Positions 62,871 through 64,000 of a DNA stretch of 64,000 nt are shown piece after piece. Under the pieces are notes generated by a model. The model was not told where the DNA came from. It worked only from the letters and a program-made list of their open reading frames with translations, and did no database searches. The stretch is from Micrasema longulum (lineage: Eukaryota; Arthropoda; Insecta; Trichoptera; Brachycentridae). Each line of letters begins with the position of its first letter. Position 1 is the stretch's first letter. The stretch spans positions 47,562 through 111,561 of the forward strand of contig JAGVSM010002955.1 of assembly GCA_022494885.1 (NCBI GenBank), written 5' to 3'. The translations under genes and the position numbers were made by a program.

Positions 62871-64000
62871 CGAGGTGTGGCAGAAAAGTTATGAGACTGG
62901 CAACACTGCAAGCAATCTGGCAACACTGCGTTGTTGCTCTTTATACAGCACGTGTATCAGTAACCTCCCATAGCCAAGTGCGAGTTTTAACTCCTTACGT
63001 TATCCGCGTGATTTTTGTGGCTGCTAAAAGTGAAGTTGTGTTTTGGTTGTGTGCCACGGAAAATGGAACAGCGGAATTTGGAGCAACGTTGTGTCATCAA
63101 GTTTTGTGTTAAGCTTGGAAAATCGGCAAGTGTGACGTTTGAAAAACAGGCCTATAGGGAACATTCTTTATACCAAGCACAGGTTTTCTGGTAGAATAAA
63201 TCATTTTTGGAAGGCAGAGCACACGTTGAAGATGAACATCATTGAGGAAGGCCTTCAACTTCGAAAACCGACGAAAACATCAAACGTGTGAACACTCTTG
63301 TTAGATCAGACCGTCAGTTAACATTAAAAATGTTGAGTAAACCATTAAATTTAAACCGTTTTACTGTTCATCAAATTTGGACTGAACATTTGCACATTAG
63401 AAAGATCTTTGCTAATATGGTGAAGAAAAACTTTACAATTGAGCAGAAGGAAATTCGAAAAAATAAGTGTCTTGATCTTCTTGACAGAATTGCTAATGAG
63501 CAAGATTTCTTTAGTAGTGTGATCACAGGTGATGAATATGATCCTGAGACCATGAGGCAAAGTGAGGAATGGCACACTGCAAACTCTCCTCGACCAAAGG
63601 AAGCTCAAAGTAGAAAATCGAAAATCAAATCGATGCTGATTTGTTTTTTGACAGAAGGGGAATCGTCCATAAAGAATTTTTTCCTCCAAGACAAACTGTA
63701 AAGCAAGTTTTTTTTATAAAGACGTCATTGAAAAGCTCAGAAAAAAAGTCATTCGCGTGAGACCAGACATTGCAGGCAAATGGATGCTCCATCATGACAA
63801 CGCCCTTTGTCACAATGCCCTATGCATAATATAACGTTTGACCTCCAAAGGGACTGATTCACCTGACCTTAGTCCTTGTGACTTTTTCTTTTTCCCTAAA
63901 CTGAAAAATGTCCTCAAAGGACGTCATTTCGGGACTTAAGAAAATTTTCAAAAGGGTGTAACAGATATGCTGAAGACCATACCGGTTGAAGACTTCCAGC
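62871..64000 (+). mobile_element. mariner-family transposon, right end outside window
   Basis: Starts CGAGGTGTGGCAGAAAAG directly after TA (62869-62870), the expected mariner end and target. The transposase remnant follows on the + strand and the window ends before the right inverted repeat. Confidence 0.8.
63063..64000 (+). pseudogene. mariner DD34D transposase, degraded
   Basis: Reads MEQRNLEQRCVIKFCVKLGK, then a stop in place of an expected codon after QVFW (about 63191), RPSTSKTDENIKR, LNLNRFTVHQIW, VITGDE (first Asp), a short deletion before YDPET, EWHTANSPRPK, a frameshift near 63645, WMLHHDNAL (second Asp) and SPDLSPCDFF (third Asp). The helix-turn-helix and DD34D landmarks identify the family. 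At least two stops, one deletion and one frameshift mean it is inactive. The C-terminus is beyond the window. Confidence 0.85.

Overview
The window looks like nuclear DNA from an insect, most likely a moth or butterfly (inference). It is AT-rich, its few cellular genes have GC-rich exons with GT-AG introns, and the rest is dense with insect-type transposable elements: several LINE lineages, tRNA-derived SINEs, Tc1/mariner, a hAT-like element, a Penelope-like element and fold-back MITEs. No rRNA, no functional tRNA and no CRISPR array was seen.

Host genes. Two LITAF-domain genes lie in tandem on the + strand (21.1-22.9 kb and 31.1-33.9 kb) with identical intron phases and identical lengths for exons 2 and 3. 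A C2H2 zinc-finger gene on the - strand can be assembled from a leader exon at 49.97-49.71 kb and an 11-finger exon at 46.45-45.50 kb. A broken 7-finger relative sits at 43.6-44.25 kb. Isolated candidate exons are at 3.9 kb (+, signal-peptide-like), 15.4-15.6 kb (-) and 17.5 kb (+).

Layout. 1-8 kb: AT-rich DNA with SINEs, a Penelope end, fold-back elements, one GC-rich island and a decayed LINE. 8.5-13.4 kb: LINE-A, nearly full length. 14-20.9 kb: nested LINE fragments, including an RTE-like element inside another LINE and a fold-back element inside a third. 21-34 kb: the LITAF pair with transposon-filled introns, and between them LINE-C, SINEs and a 2.35-kb hAT-like element. 34.3-36 kb: a complete Tc1-type transposon whose transposase gene has an apparent intron. 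36-43 kb: RTE-like, fold-back, SINE, MITE, LTR-like and R1-like remnants. 43-50 kb: the zinc-finger cluster. 52.4-57.1 kb: LINE-B, nearly intact. 57-64 kb: MITE, RTE-like, LINE and SINE pieces, ending in a mariner copy cut by the window edge.

How it fits together. The LITAF genes probably encode small endosomal/lysosomal membrane-associated proteins. The zinc-finger genes probably encode DNA-binding regulators. Everything else is mobile-element sequence. LINE-A and LINE-B belong to one lineage: ORF1 has a PHD-type finger and a baculovirus FP25K-like C-terminal region, and ORF2 has an APE endonuclease and reverse transcriptase. The most unusual signals are hammerhead-ribozyme-like cores in the Penelope ends and in unrelated-looking fold-back elements, the intron in the Tc1 transposase, and several datable nested insertions. 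Clade names for LINEs come from motif reading only and were not checked by database search.
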